From Micromonospora pattaloongensis (GTDB lineage Bacteria; Actinomycetota; Actinomycetes; Mycobacteriales; Micromonosporaceae): a DNA stretch of 64,000 nt. The stretch's first letter is position 1. Each line of letters begins with the position of its first letter. The position numbers were made by a program, and so were the translations under genes. Under the pieces are notes generated by a model that was not told the origin of the DNA, searched no databases, and saw nothing but the letters and a program-made list of their open reading frames with translations. Below are positions 54,426-62,713 of this stretch, piece by piece. Where the stretch lies: positions 35,643 to 99,642 of the forward strand of contig NZ_FNPH01000013.1 of assembly GCF_900107255.1 (NCBI RefSeq), in the 5' to 3' direction.

Positions 54426-56078
54426 TCACGGGCGGGTGGTCTCGTCGTGGATCGTGGCGGGGCCGTCCGATGGGGCGGCGCGCAGCGCCGGGTCGAGCGG
54501 GCGGTCGTAGGTCCGGTGCAGGCCGGGGACGCGGTCCTCGATCACGAACGACGCCCGGGTGTGCACCGGCGCGCCGGGCGCGGTCACCTGCGGCACGACC
54601 CGGAAGTCGGCGGCCAGCTGCCCGGGCGTGATCCGGGTGCGCACGTACCCCCGCTGATTGTTGTAGAAGCGCAGGTGCGGGTTCGCGCCGAACCACGGGT
54701 GGCCGGTCGAGTCCGCCCCGTTGCCGCCGGAGGTGATCGACGAGCAGACCAGCTCGGTGCCGACCGTGCGGGAGGTCGGGTCGTTCCAGTCGAGCTTGAG
54801 ATCGTCGGCCCAGTGCGCGTGCACGTCACCGGTGAGCACGACGGGGTTCCGCACCCCGGCGGCGAGCCAGCCGCGGGTGATCCGGTCGCGCGAGGCGGCG
54901 TACCCGTCCCAGGCGTCCATGCTGACGACGGTGGCCGGACCGGCGTCGCTGTCGCGCTGCCCGAAGAAGACCTGCTGCCCGAGGATGTCCCAGCGCGCCC
55001 GGGAGCGGCGGAAGCCGTCCAGCAGCCACGCCTCCTGCTCGGCGCCCGTGATGGAGCGCGTCGGATCCGCCGCCGCGGGGCAGTTCCGGTAGCCGTCGCC
55101 GCAGGCCTGGTCATCGCGGTACTGCCGCGTGTCGAGCATGTGGAAGGTGGCCAGGCGGCCCCAGTGCAGCCGACGGTAGAGCTGCATGTCGATGCCGCGC
55201 GGGATCGAGGTGCGGCGCAGCGGCATGTTCTCGTAGTACGCCCGGAACGCCGCCGCCCGCCGCGCCGGAAAGTGCGGGTCCGGCTGCTCAGGCACCTCGT
55301 CGGCCCAGTTGTTCTCGACCTCGTGGTCGTCGAAGACCACCAGCCACGGCGCCACCGCGTGCGCGGCCTGCAGATCGGGGTCGGTCTTGTACTGGGCGTG
55401 CCGCTGCCGGTAGTTGGCCAGCGTCACGGTCTCCGGCCCCTCGTGGTCGCGCGGGTTGCCGCCCGGGATCACGTACGTGTTCCTCGCGTACTCGTACTGG
55501 TAGTCGCCGAGGTGCAGCACCAGGTCCGGCTCGTCCTCGGCGAGCCGGCGGTAGGCGGTGAAGTAGCCGTGCTCGTACTGCGCGCACGAGGCGAAGGCCA
55601 TCGCGAGGGCGCCGCCGAGCGCCCACGGCGGGGGCGCGGTGCGGGTCCGGCCGACGGGGGAGACGAAGCCCTCGGCCCGGAACCGGTAGAAGTATTCGCG
55701 TCCCGGCAGCAGGCCGGCCAGTTCGACGTGCACGCTGTGCGCGGACTCGGGCCGGGCGGCGGTCACGCCGCGCCGCAGCACGTGCCGGAACCGTTCGTCG
55801 GCGGCGACCTGCCACTCCACCTCGACCACCCGGTCCGGCATGCCGCCGCAACCGTCCTCGGCGAGCGGCCGCGGCGCGAGCCGGGTCCAGAGCACGAAGC
55901 CGTCGGCGTCCGGGTCGCCGGAGGCGACGCCGAGGGTGAACGGGTCCGTCCGCAGCGGTCCGGACGGCACGGTTGCGCCGACGGGCGCGGCGGCCGCGGC
56001 GCGCGCGGTGGCGACGGCGCCGGCGGCCCCGACGGCGGCGCCGGCGGCGAGCAGGGTACGACGGGACAGCGCGGTCAT
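54426..56078 (-). CDS. Alkaline phosphatase D (PhoD-like), Tat-exported
   Basis: The 550-residue enzyme has a Tat signal (MTALSRRTLLAAGAAVGAAG) and an N-terminal fibronectin-like PhoD_N domain (FTLGVASGDPDADGFVLWTRL). The metallophosphoesterase core shows AFASCAQYEHG, VLHLGDYQYEY, VVFDDHEVENNWAD and VVLTGDVHAHW. It binds Fe/Ca and hydrolyses phosphomonoesters or diesters outside the cell. Start ATG 56078. It is usually induced by phosphate limitation; I did not identify a PHO box. Confidence 0.94.
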   Translation of the reverse strand: MTALSRRTLLAAGAAVGAAGAVATARAAAAAPVGATVPSGPLRTDPFTLGVASGDPDADGFVLWTRLAPRPLAEDGCGGMPDRVVEVEWQVAADERFRHVLRRGVTAARPESAHSVHVELAGLLPGREYFYRFRAEGFVSPVGRTRTAPPPWALGGALAMAFASCAQYEHGYFTAYRRLAEDEPDLVLHLGDYQYEYARNTYVIPGGNPRDHEGPETVTLANYRQRHAQYKTDPDLQAAHAVAPWLVVFDDHEVENNWADEVPEQPDPHFPARRAAAFRAYYENMPLRRTSIPRGIDMQLYRRLHWGRLATFHMLDTRQYRDDQACGDGYRNCPAAADPTRSITGAEQEAWLLDGFRRSRARWDILGQQVFFGQRDSDAGPATVVSMDAWDGYAASRDRITRGWLAAGVRNPVVLTGDVHAHWADDLKLDWNDPTSRTVGTELVCSSITSGGNGADSTGHPWFGANPHLRFYNNQRGYVRTRITPGQLAADFRVVPQVTAPGAPVHTRASFVIEDRVPGLHRTYDRPLDPALRAAPSDGPATIHDETTRP

Positions 56079-56207
56079 CGCGACTTCCTCCTCCTGGTTC
56101 CGAGAGGCACGGACCCCGTCACCCTCGCGACCCCCGATGCCGCCCAGAACTCACCCGCGTGACCACAGCCCGAACACCCCCCGAACTCCCGCCCCCTTCC
56201 GGCGCGT

Positions 56208-56264
56208 TGATCAAGGGAACGACGGCATCGAATCGCCGTATCCGCGCTGCCCAGCCCTTGATCA
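56208..56264. repeat. Intergenic palindrome with TGATCAAGGG arms
   Basis: TGATCAAGGG (56208-56217) pairs perfectly with CCCTTGATCA (56255-56264). An inner stem ACGGC/GCCGT (56222-56226 with 56235-56239) sits inside. It lies between the phoD-like gene and the end of the ABC permease gene. Confidence 0.6.
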
Positions 56265-56280
56265 CCCGGGTGGAGGGGGG

Positions 56281-57078
56281 TCAGGTGGCCACGTCGCGGC
56301 GGGTCAGGGCCCAGGTGCCGGTGGCGAGCAGGGCGGATGTCGTGGCGATGAGCAGCAGCGGGCCGGCGAGCTGTACGCCGTTGACCAACGGGTCGCCGCC
56401 GAGATACCAGTGGAACGGCGACACCTCGCGTGCCCAGGCTAGCCCGTCGACCTGGGGGATCACGCCGTTGGCCAGATACGCCAGCACGGCGACGCCGGCA
56501 CTGATCCCGAGGGTGAGTCCCTTGCGGCCGGTGGCCGCGCCGACCGCGAACGCCAGCGCCCCGAAGAACCCGCCGAAGAGCAGCAACTGCAGCGTGATCG
56601 CCGCGAGTTCGCCCGCGGTGACGCCGTCGAACTGCGCCGGCCCGCGCAGCGCGAGCATCGCCAGGCAGAGCAGCGTGACGATGACCGCCAGCGCGACCAG
56701 CAGCGCGGCGTACCGCTGCACCGCCAGCCGGACGCGACCCACGGGATGCGCGAGCAGCAGGTCGAGGGTGCCGGCCTCCTCGTCGCCGGCGATCGCGCGG
56801 GTGCCGGCGCCGACACTGAAGACCACGATCAGCAACGGCACCAGCAGCCCGTAGACGCTGCTGCCCAGGTAGCCGGCCGCGCTGGTCAGGTCGTCGTAGT
56901 TGAACGCCTCCAGCACCCCCTTCGGGTACGCCGCCAGCGCCTGCTGCATCTCGGGGCTCTGCACCGACGGCCAGAACGCCGCGTACATGCTGCCGACCGC
57001 GGTGACCGCGAGCGCCCAGCCGAGCAGGGACCGGCGGGCGTCGAAGAGCGCCTTCGTGAACGGGTTACGCAGAAACAC
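56281..57078 (-). CDS. ABC-2 type exporter permease
   Basis: The 265-residue permease has about six hydrophobic helices and a short cytosolic N-terminus (MFLRNPFTKALFDARRSLLGW). A sequence typical of this group, AGDEEAGTLDLLLAHPVGR, precedes helix 3. Its GTG start overlaps the ATPase gene by 14 bp. Together they form a two-component exporter of unknown substrate, possibly a lipid or antibiotic. Confidence 0.9.
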   Translation of the reverse strand: MFLRNPFTKALFDARRSLLGWALAVTAVGSMYAAFWPSVQSPEMQQALAAYPKGVLEAFNYDDLTSAAGYLGSSVYGLLVPLLIVVFSVGAGTRAIAGDEEAGTLDLLLAHPVGRVRLAVQRYAALLVALAVIVTLLCLAMLALRGPAQFDGVTAGELAAITLQLLLFGGFFGALAFAVGAATGRKGLTLGISAGVAVLAYLANGVIPQVDGLAWAREVSPFHWYLGGDPLVNGVQLAGPLLLIATTSALLATGTWALTRRDVAT

Positions 57079-57976
57079 GATCCGCCTCCCCGGTCGAGTA
57101 GTAGCTGAAGAACAGCTCCTCCAGGTCCGGCTCCTCCGAGAGCAGCCCGACCACGGTGTGCCGGGCCGCCGCCTTGACCAGCGCGTCGGCCCGTCCGTCG
57201 AGCCGGCAGCGCAGCGTGCTGCCGTCGACCGTCGCGTCGCTGACCCCCGGCAGCGCGCTGAACTCGGCCAGCGGCACCGGCTCCGCGAAATGGATCTCGA
57301 CTCGGCGCACCGCCCGCTCGCGCAACTCCTCGACGCGTTCGACCGTGAGCAGCCGCCCGTCGCGGATGATGCCGACCCGGTCGGCGGTCTGCTGCACCTC
57401 GCTCATCACGTGCGAGGACATGAAGACCGTCTGCCCGGCGGCCCGCGCCGCGCGCACCATCGCCACGAACTGCTGTTGCAGGAACGGGTCGAGGCCGCTG
57501 GTCGGCTCGTCGAGGATGAGCAGCTCGGGGGAGTGCATGAACGCCTGCACCACGCCGATCTTCTGTCGGTTGCCCTTGGAGAGTCCCTTGATCTTTCGGC
57601 TCAGGTCCAGGTCGAGCCGGTCGGCGAGCTCGGCGATCCGCCGCCGCGGCACGCCGCCGCGCAGGTTCGCCAGGTAGCCGAGCAACTCCTGGCCGGTCTG
57701 CCGGCCGTCCACGACGAAGTCCCCCGCGAGGTAGCCGATGCGCCGCCGCAGCGCGACCCCGCCGCGCCGCGGGTCCGCCCCGAGGACGGTGACGCGGCCG
57801 CTGGTGGGCCGGATGAGGTCGAGCAGCAGCCGGATGGTGGTCGACTTGCCGGCCCCGTTGGGCCCGAGGAAGCCGTACACCTCGCCGGTGTCGACCGCGA
57901 GGTCCAGGCCGGCCAGGCCGCGGTTGCGGCCGTACGTCTTGACGAGTTTCTCGGTGCTGATGGCCAGGTCAGCCAT
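57065..57976 (-). CDS. ABC exporter ATP-binding protein
   Basis: The 303-residue ATPase has Walker A GFLGPNGAGKSTTIRLLL, a signature region GLSKGNRQKIGVVQAF (SKGNR in place of SGGQ), Walker B LLILDEPTSGLDPFLQ and H-loop MSSHVMSEVQQ. A C-terminal accessory domain (about 215-303) is like those of DrrA or CcmA-type exporters. It is translationally coupled to the permease downstream. Upstream, a MarR gene is divergent and may regulate it. Confidence 0.93.
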   Translation of the reverse strand: MADLAISTEKLVKTYGRNRGLAGLDLAVDTGEVYGFLGPNGAGKSTTIRLLLDLIRPTSGRVTVLGADPRRGGVALRRRIGYLAGDFVVDGRQTGQELLGYLANLRGGVPRRRIAELADRLDLDLSRKIKGLSKGNRQKIGVVQAFMHSPELLILDEPTSGLDPFLQQQFVAMVRAARAAGQTVFMSSHVMSEVQQTADRVGIIRDGRLLTVERVEELRERAVRRVEIHFAEPVPLAEFSALPGVSDATVDGSTLRCRLDGRADALVKAAARHTVVGLLSEEPDLEELFFSYYSTGEADRVSA

Positions 57977-58170
57977 CGCTGGTCGCCTCCCCTTATCCGT
58001 CGTGTCCCGCGTCTGAACCGTTCGACGAGCTTCGGCAGTTCGCGCCCGATGAACGCGGTCTACTCCCAGGGCGCGCTGGAGGGCAAGAGGCGGCGGCCGG
58101 GCGGTTCAGGTGGCGCGAAGCACCCCGATCGCTGACCTCGGTGCCCCGGTTCGGCACGTAGCGTGGAGGT

Positions 58171-58650
58171 ATGGCACCGACCGACGCCGCCCCCGACCTC
58201 GGCGCGACCGAGCGCGCCGAACTCGCCGGCGCCGTCGTACGCCGGCTGCTGCACCTGTCCCGCGCGATGCGGCACGACACCGACCTCGGCTTCGCCCAGC
58301 TGGGGCTCACCCCGGCCGTCGCCCGCGCGCTGCACCAGCTCGACCCGGACCGGCCGGTCGCCGCCCGCGAGCTCGCCGAGCAGCTCGAATGCGACCGCTC
58401 CAACGTCACCGCGCTGGTCGACAAGCTCGAACTCGCCGGCCTCGTCCGCCGCCAGGTCGACCCGACCGACCGGCGGCTCAAGACGCTGGTGGTCACCGAC
58501 GACGGTCGCGCCGTCCGGGGTCGGGTGCACGAGGTGATGTCCGACGCGCGGCTGCTGGCGGCGCTCGGCGACGACGAGCTCGCGACGCTGCGCGACCTGC
58601 TCTGGAAGGTCTCCGACGGCGGCTGCCCGGAGGAGTGCGGCGGCGAGTGA
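58171..58650 (+). CDS. MarR-family transcriptional regulator
   Basis: The 159-residue winged-helix protein has the DNA-binding core ARELAEQLECDRSNVTALVDKLELAGLVRRQ and the wing DPTDRRLKTLVVTDDGR, typical of MarR. An acidic C-terminus contains CPEEC. It is divergent from the ABC exporter (195 bp between starts), a common arrangement for drug- or oxidant-responsive control, and 49 bp upstream of the fused E1 gene. Either could be its target. Confidence 0.9.
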   Translation: MAPTDAAPDLGATERAELAGAVVRRLLHLSRAMRHDTDLGFAQLGLTPAVARALHQLDPDRPVAARELAEQLECDRSNVTALVDKLELAGLVRRQVDPTDRRLKTLVVTDDGRAVRGRVHEVMSDARLLAALGDDELATLRDLLWKVSDGGCPEECGGE

Positions 58651-58698
58651 CGCCAGAGCCGACCGGTCGTCGGGTGGCCGGCGACGCCGTGGTCGGTA

Positions 58699-61077
58699 AT
58701 GCTGTCCCACGTGACGACCCCTCAAGATCTCGATGAGCGGTTCCGGGACACGGTCGGCGCGCTCGTCCCTGCCGACGTCCGGCGCTGGGCCGACGGACCG
58801 GTCCGCGACGACACGACCCTGACCGGCGAGGCCGCGTGGAAGCTCTTCGACGCGCAGGTCACCAGCCGTCACCTCGATCTCGCCGCCCGCTGGCTGCGCA
58901 GCTTCGGCGAGGGGTACTACACCATCGGTTCCTCCGGACACGAGGGGAACGCCGCGCTCGCCGCCGCCGTGCGCCCGACCGACCCCGCGCTGCTGCACTA
59001 CCGGTCCGGCGCCTTCTACTGCCGGCGCGCCGCGCAGGCCGCCGAAGCGGGCCCGACGGGCGCCGCGAACGAGCCGACGGACGGCGACGGGCCGCGCGGG
59101 GGCGGGCCGCACGGGGGCGGGTCGACCGGGGGCGGGCCGACCGGGGGTTCTGCGCTGCGCGACGCCGCCCGCGACGTGCTGCGCGGTATCGTCGCCTCGG
59201 CCGCCGAGCCGATCGCCGGTGGCCGGCACAAGGTCTTCGGCAGCGCCGAACTCGCCGTCATCCCGACCACGTCGACGATCGCCTCGCACCTGCCCCGCGC
59301 CGTCGGCGTCGGCTTCGCGATCGAACGCCTGCGCCGCGCCAAGGGCAACGCCGGCACCCCCTGGCCCGCCGACGCGATCGTCGTCTGCTCGTTCGGCGAC
59401 GCCTCCATCAACCACGCCAGCGCGGTGGCCGCGTTCAACACCGCCGGCTGGTGCGACCACTCCGGGCTGCGCATCCCGGTGCTCTTCGTCTGCGAGGACA
59501 ACGGCCTCGGCATCAGCGTCCGCTCCCCGGAGGGCTGGGTGGCGCAGGCGCTGCGGACCCGGCCGGGGATCCGCTACTTCGGCGCCGACGGCTGCGACCC
59601 GGCCGCGACGTACGACGCGGCCGTGGAGGCGGCCGCCTGGGTGCGCCGGCACCGACGGCCCGCCGTACTCCACCTGTCGACCGTGCGGCTGATGGGCCAC
59701 GCCGGCGCCGACGCCGAACTGGCCTACCGGCCGGCCGCCGAGCTCGCCCGCGACCTGGAACGCGATCCGGTGGTGGCGACCGCGCGGCTGCTCGCCGAGG
59801 CCGGGCTGGCCGGCGGCGAGGAACTGCTCGCCCGGTACGACGAGATCGGCTGGCAGGTGCGGCAGGTCGCCGAGGAGGTGCTCGGCGAACCGAAGCTGGA
59901 GAGCGCGCCCGAGATCGTCGCCCCGCTCGCGCCGCGCCGGCCGGTGCGGGTGTCCCGGGCGGTGGCCGACGCCGGCACCCGCGCCGCCGGTCCGGGCGCG
60001 GCCGCCCGCGCCTCCGCGTTCAACGGCAAGCTGCCCGAACGCAACGGGCCGCTCACCCTCGCCCAGACGATCAACGCGACCCTCGCCGACACCCTGCTCA
60101 GCCATCCGACGATGGCCGTCTTCGGCGAGGACGTCGCCGGCAAGGGCGGGGTGTACGGCGTGACCAAGGGGCTCCGGGAGCGCTTCGGGGCGTCCCGGGT
60201 CTTCGACACCCTGCTCGACGAGACCTCGCTGCTCGGCCTGGGGCTCGGCGCCGGCCTGGCCGGCATGCTGCCGGTCCCCGAGATCCAGTACCTGGCCTAC
60301 CTGCACAACGCCGAGGACCAGCTCCGCGGCGAGGCCGCCACCATGCAGTTCTTCTCCCGCGGCGCCTATCGCAACCCGATGGTGGTGCGGATCGCCGGGC
60401 TGGCCTACCAGGAGGGCTTCGGCGGGCACTTCCACAACGACAACTCGGTGGCGGTGCTGCGCGACGTACCGGGGCTGGTACTGGCGGTGCCGGCCCGGGC
60501 CGAGGACGCCGCGCCGATGCTCCGCTCCTGCCTGGCCAGCGCCGCCGTCGACGGCAGCGTCTGCGCCTTCCTGGAGCCGATCGCGCTCTACCACACCCGC
60601 GACCTGCACGCCGAGGGCGACAACGAGTGGCTGGCGCCCTACCTCCCCCCGGCGGAGTGGGGCGCCCACCACGTGCCGATCGGGCGGGCCCGCGGCTACG
60701 TCGTCGGCTCCGGCGAGGATCTGACGATCATCACGTTCGGCAACGGCGTACGCATGTCGCTGCGCGTCGCGGCCCAGCTCGCGGCCGAGGGGATCGGCTC
60801 CCGGGTGGTCGATCTGCGCTGGCTGGCGCCGCTGCCGGTCGCCGACGTCGTCCGCGAGTCCACCGCCACCGGCCGGGTGCTCGTCGTCGACGAGACGCGG
60901 CGCTCCGGCGGCGTCGGCGAGGGGGTGCTGGCGGCGCTCGTCGACGCCGGTTTCGTCGGCGCGGTCCGCCGGGTCGCCTCGGTCGACTCCTTCGTCCCGC
61001 TCGGCCCCGCGGCGCGCCGGGTACTGGTCGCGGAAGATGCCATTACCCAGGGTGCCCGCGCGCTTCTGGCACGGTAA
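58699..61077 (+). CDS. Fused alpha-beta 2-oxoacid dehydrogenase E1 (branched-chain type)
   Basis: The 792-residue protein joins an E1-alpha domain (about 40-400; GYYTIGSSGHEGNAALA and thiamine-diphosphate motif CSFGDASINHASAVAAFNTAGW) to an E1-beta domain (about 455-790; VFGEDVAGKGGVYGVTKGL, EIQYLAYLHNAEDQLRGE). Subunits are normally separate in branched-chain complexes. A Gly-rich tandem repeat (GGGPHGGGSTGGGPTGG, about residues 134-150) interrupts the alpha domain. The start is uncertain: ATG 58699 or GTG 58711, both with weak ribosome sites. No E2/E3 gene is adjacent, so it must use partners encoded elsewhere. Confidence 0.9.
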   Translation: MLSHVTTPQDLDERFRDTVGALVPADVRRWADGPVRDDTTLTGEAAWKLFDAQVTSRHLDLAARWLRSFGEGYYTIGSSGHEGNAALAAAVRPTDPALLHYRSGAFYCRRAAQAAEAGPTGAANEPTDGDGPRGGGPHGGGSTGGGPTGGSALRDAARDVLRGIVASAAEPIAGGRHKVFGSAELAVIPTTSTIASHLPRAVGVGFAIERLRRAKGNAGTPWPADAIVVCSFGDASINHASAVAAFNTAGWCDHSGLRIPVLFVCEDNGLGISVRSPEGWVAQALRTRPGIRYFGADGCDPAATYDAAVEAAAWVRRHRRPAVLHLSTVRLMGHAGADAELAYRPAAELARDLERDPVVATARLLAEAGLAGGEELLARYDEIGWQVRQVAEEVLGEPKLESAPEIVAPLAPRRPVRVSRAVADAGTRAAGPGAAARASAFNGKLPERNGPLTLAQTINATLADTLLSHPTMAVFGEDVAGKGGVYGVTKGLRERFGASRVFDTLLDETSLLGLGLGAGLAGMLPVPEIQYLAYLHNAEDQLRGEAATMQFFSRGAYRNPMVVRIAGLAYQEGFGGHFHNDNSVAVLRDVPGLVLAVPARAEDAAPMLRSCLASAAVDGSVCAFLEPIALYHTRDLHAEGDNEWLAPYLPPAEWGAHHVPIGRARGYVVGSGEDLTIITFGNGVRMSLRVAAQLAAEGIGSRVVDLRWLAPLPVADVVRESTATGRVLVVDETRRSGGVGEGVLAALVDAGFVGAVRRVASVDSFVPLGPAARRVLVAEDAITQGARALLAR

Positions 61078-61187
61078 ATTCCGTTGCACCCGGTGCGCCG
61101 CTTGCGGATGGCGGCACAACTGTGTGGACTACGCGCTATCGGCGTCGGCCCGACGCCGGGAGCAGGAGGATGAGGAGGCATGCGACA

Positions 61188-61625
61188 GTGAGCGCGACCG
61201 CTGGTCAGGCCGCCGACGGCGTACGCAGCCAGGCGGACCGGTTCGGCATCGAGCCGGGGATGGTCGTCATGGAGATGGGGTACGACGACGACGTCGACGA
61301 GGAACTCCGTGATGCCCTGACCGACCGCTGCGGGGAGCTGGTCGACGAGGACACCGACGAGGTCGTCGACGCGGTGCTGGTGTGGTACCGCGAGGACGAC
61401 GGTGACCTGTTCGAGCTGCTCGTCGACGCCCTCGGCCCGCTGGCCGACAACGGCGTGATCTGGCTGCTGACTCCCAAGGCCGGGCGACCCGGTCACGTCG
61501 AGCCCAGCGACATCAGCGAGTCGGCGCCCAGCGCCGGCCTCCAGCAGACGTCGACGATCAACGCCGGCAAGGACTGGAGCGCCGCCCGGCTGGTGCTCGG
61601 CCGCGGCTCGCGCGGCAAGAAATAG
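61188..61625 (+). CDS. DUF3052 family protein
   Basis: The 145-residue acidic protein begins MSATAGQAADGVRSQADRFG and contains the characteristic GMVVMEMGYDDDVDEELRD and ALVWYREDDGDLFELLVDAL-type blocks. It ends in a basic GRGSRGKK. DUF3052 is restricted to actinobacteria; its function is unknown, though the fold resembles a small SAM/PCMT-like module. GAGGAGG nine bases before GTG 61188 supports this start over an ATG at 61170. Confidence 0.88.
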   Translation: MSATAGQAADGVRSQADRFGIEPGMVVMEMGYDDDVDEELRDALTDRCGELVDEDTDEVVDAVLVWYREDDGDLFELLVDALGPLADNGVIWLLTPKAGRPGHVEPSDISESAPSAGLQQTSTINAGKDWSAARLVLGRGSRGKK

Positions 61626-61764
61626 TCGCCTTCCTCCCGCCGCCGGCGCGGCAGGCCACTCACGGTGGCCTGCCGTCGCCGGAGCCGGGGTTGCCCCGTG
61701 GGCGCGCCGCCGCCCGTGGCATGCTCGGCGGTGGAAGCTGACCATCATGATCAGGGGAGCGCGC

Positions 61765-62229
61765 ATGCCGATCGAGGTTGGTGCCGAGGCGCCGGACTTC
61801 GTGCTGAAGGACCAGAACAACCAGGAGGTCCGGCTGTCGGACTTCCGGGGCAACAAGGCCGTGCTGCTGGTCTTCTACCCGCTGGCGTTCACCGGGACCT
61901 GCCAGAACGAGCTCTGCGAGGTGCGGGACAACCTCAACGAGTACGTCTCGGACGACGTGCAGGTGCTGACCGTCAGCGTCGACTCCGTCTTCGCCCACAA
62001 GGTCTGGGCCGAGCGCGAGGGCTTCCAGTTCCCGCTCCTGGCCGACTTCTGGCCGCACGGGGCCGTGGCGCAGGCGTACGGGGTCTTCAACGACGTCACC
62101 GGCTTCGCCAACCGCGGCACCTTCGTCATCGACAAGGCGGGCGTGGTGCGCTTCGCCGAGATGAACATGCCGGGCGAGCCGCGCGACCAGGAAGCCTGGC
62201 GCAAGGCGCTCGCGTCGGCCGCCGCCTGA
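61765..62229 (+). CDS. AhpE-like peroxiredoxin
   Basis: The 154-residue thioredoxin-fold peroxidase begins MPIEVGAEAPDFVLKDQNNQ. The peroxidatic Cys46 is in PLAFTGTCQNELCEVRDNL, with Thr43 and an Arg further on forming the active site. A second Cys51 lies five residues later, the spacing of the resolving Cys in BCP/PrxQ enzymes; one-Cys AhpE lacks it. It reduces peroxides using a thiol donor. GGGGAG six bases before the ATG fixes the start. Confidence 0.9.
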   Translation: MPIEVGAEAPDFVLKDQNNQEVRLSDFRGNKAVLLVFYPLAFTGTCQNELCEVRDNLNEYVSDDVQVLTVSVDSVFAHKVWAEREGFQFPLLADFWPHGAVAQAYGVFNDVTGFANRGTFVIDKAGVVRFAEMNMPGEPRDQEAWRKALASAAA

Positions 62230-62241
62230 CGCCGCTGTCCG

Positions 62242-62290
62242 TGATCGCGAAGAGTTCGCTCGCCGTAGCGGGTAAAACTCTTCGCGATCA
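62242..62290. terminator. Long hairpin after the peroxiredoxin gene
   Basis: TGATCGCGAAGAGTT (62242-62256) pairs perfectly with 62276-62290 around a 19-base loop that can itself form CGCT/AGCG. It lies between the peroxiredoxin and the tRNA-Val gene. The TGATCGC end again resembles the other intergenic palindromes. Confidence 0.65.
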
Positions 62291-62359
62291 TGGGCGTCGG
62301 GGCGCAGGCAGGCGGCGGCAGGGTAAGCTAGCCGCCGCCAGCACGCCGTACGGCGTACC

Positions 62360-62431
62360 GGGCGCGTAGCTCAGTGGAAGAGCACTCGCCTTACAAGCGA
62401 GGGGTCGCAGGTTCGAAACCTGCCGCGCCCA
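62360..62431 (+). tRNA. tRNA-Val (anticodon TAC)
   Basis: The 72-nt cloverleaf has acceptor stem GGGCGCG/CGCGCCC (62360-62366 with 62424-62430) and discriminator A at 62431. D arm GCTCAGTGGAAGAGC, anticodon stem CTCGC/GCGAG with loop CTTACAA (anticodon TAC), and T arm with GGTTCGAAACC follow. No CCA is encoded. The DNA after it is accessory and begins with an integrase remnant, so its 3' end is the likely attachment site of an integrated element. Confidence 0.97.
62414..62431 (+). other. Probable attB core at the 3' end of tRNA-Val
   Basis: Actinobacterial integrative elements with tyrosine integrases commonly recombine in tRNA 3' ends, here the T arm and acceptor strand. The integrase fragment 80 bp downstream and the low-GC accessory DNA beyond support this. 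A second copy (attR) is not in the window, so the exact core is inferred. Confidence 0.45.
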
Positions 62432-62508
62432 CCCAACACCACCAGCACCGACAACGGCCTGAAGATCAGAGATTCGGCCGATGACAGCAACGGTGACAGC
62501 AACGGCAG

Positions 62509-62628
62509 TCACGAGAGCCGCCCGTCGAGCTTGCCGAGCGCCTGGCGCATGGCGTCGAGGTTGGCGTGCGAGTAGACCTTGAGCGTGATCTTCACATCGG
62601 CGTGCCGGGCGATGGCCTGCAGCCGGCA
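62509..62628 (-). pseudogene. Tyrosine integrase, C-terminal fragment
   Basis: Read on the minus strand, the last 39 codons before a TGA (62509-62511) encode LQAIARHADVKITLKVYSHA, then NLDAMRQALGKLDGRLS. This is the C-terminal end of a phage/ICE-type tyrosine recombinase, with the nucleophilic Tyr in VYSHAN. Upstream of about 62628 the similarity stops, exactly where one arm of a 65-bp inverted repeat begins, so the N-terminal ~350 residues are missing. The remnant indicates an old integration at the neighbouring tRNA-Val. Confidence 0.75.
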
Positions 62629-62678
62629 TGTCGGGTCCCAGGACTTGCGTTACAGATCAGTCTCGGGACGTGGGCGAC
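62614..62678 (-). repeat. 65-bp imperfect inverted repeat, left arm
   Basis: Read on the minus strand from 62678, this arm matches the plus-strand arm at 63409-63473 at 51 of 65 positions by eye. Each arm holds two related sub-repeats of the form GTC(A/G)CCCACGTCC..GA.AC, then GATCTGT.ACG..GTCC..GACC. The arm abuts the truncated integrase. It resembles transposon ends, but no transposase lies between the arms. Confidence 0.75.
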
Positions 62679-62713
62679 ACATCCGGCTAGACGATCTAGG
62701 AATGGCTGGCAGG

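Noticed and set aside
58171..61077. MarR and fused E1 as a defence or antibiotic island
   Set aside because: Codon bias and context are those of core metabolism; nothing mobile is nearby.
58060..61119. Minus-strand frame of about 1000 codons
   Set aside because: Antisense to the MarR and fused E1 genes, which carry full motifs.
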